From Leptospira soteropolitanensis (GTDB lineage: Bacteria; Spirochaetota; Leptospiria; Leptospirales; Leptospiraceae), in assembly GCF_026151655.1 (NCBI RefSeq), contig NZ_JAMQPN010000002.1:496001-560000 (forward strand): 64,000 nt of DNA. Reading direction: 5' to 3'. A program made the position numbers and the translations under genes. Below are positions 63,828 through 64,000 of the stretch, one piece after another. Every line of letters begins with the position of its first letter. The stretch's first letter is position 1. The notes beneath the pieces are model-generated. The model was not told where the DNA came from and searched no databases. It worked only from the letters and a program-made list of their open reading frames with translations.

Positions 63828-64000
63828 ATGTCAGATACTGGTAGGACAAGTCCCATGAACATTCTGGAATTTATGCAAAATATCTCTACGCAAGTGTATT
63901 TGCGAGGGGATGTGATCTTTCGCGAAGGAGATCCTCATGATGGAAGCATGTATTGTGTGATGAGTGGGATGTTTGCTGTCACCAAACGACTGCCAGATGG
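63828..64000 (+). CDS. Cyclic nucleotide-binding domain protein, partial
   Basis: Open frame from ATG 63828 (or ATG 63855, which has AGGAC upstream) running off the right edge. VYLRGDVIFREGDPHDGSMYCVMSGMF is the start of a Crp/cNMP-binding beta barrel. Whether the protein has a HTH, an ion channel or another effector domain is not visible. Confidence 0.75.
   Translation, partial: MSDTGRTSPMNILEFMQNISTQVYLRGDVIFREGDPHDGSMYCVMSGMFAVTKRLPD

Overview
The window looks like the chromosome of a Leptospira species, probably from the saprophytic clade. Support comes from AT-rich DNA and lineage-typical genes: a FecR-domain lipoprotein like LipL45, a DUF1574 protein, remnants of DUF1554 and DUF1566 lipoproteins, a TatT-type TRAP transporter operon and many lipoproteins with spirochaete-style lipoboxes. 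The species is an inference from these families, not from a database match.

Bases 1 to about 15,060 are accessory DNA. In order they hold a DUF262 gene (cut by the window edge) behind an AbiC-like membrane protein; a gene split by an in-frame TGA; a leftward five-gene cluster around a PPP-type phosphatase with its own promoter; a tyrosine recombinase with a palindromic operator; a VirE-type primase-helicase; IS remnants; and a tightly overlapping three-gene operon of a long IS1595/ISXO2-like transposase, an HNH-like protein and an unknown protein. A GC-rich hairpin block closes the region at about 15,050.

Bases 15,174 to about 57,300 are mostly ordinary chromosome: DUF1232 protein, RND pump, heme lipoprotein plus hybrid histidine kinase, argC, a nucleosidase-like gene, dGTPase, DedA, the TRAP operon (T, P, Q, M), a J-domain/coiled-coil/fliS operon, purN-purH and followers, an Fsa-type transaldolase with a structured leader, HPP protein, DUF1574, an RsuA-type pseudouridine synthase, lipA, FecR lipoprotein, a radical SAM protein, a 7TM-SpoIIE phosphatase, a divergent aminotransferase/MocR pair, tRNA-Phe, a lipoprotein hydrolase, coaE-SPOR, DUF2452-VanW-membrane protein, SH3 lipoprotein, YidB-like and FG-GAP proteins.

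Bases about 58,800 to 63,655 are a decaying accessory stretch ending exactly at the 3' end of tRNA-Leu(UAG). It holds DUF1554 and DUF1566 lipoprotein pseudogenes, a lipoprotein gene with a premature TAA, a papain/C39-like protein, a MntA antitoxin next to a ruined HEPN toxin, a second GC-rich hairpin block and a second, 3'-truncated IS1595-like gene. A cyclic-nucleotide-binding protein gene runs off the right edge.

The best candidate for something undescribed is the transposase-like + HNH + unknown operon at 12.4-14.8 kb. It has a divergent relative at 62.6 kb, and a hairpin block lies upstream of each copy. The AbiC-like/DUF262 pair is the best defence candidate.
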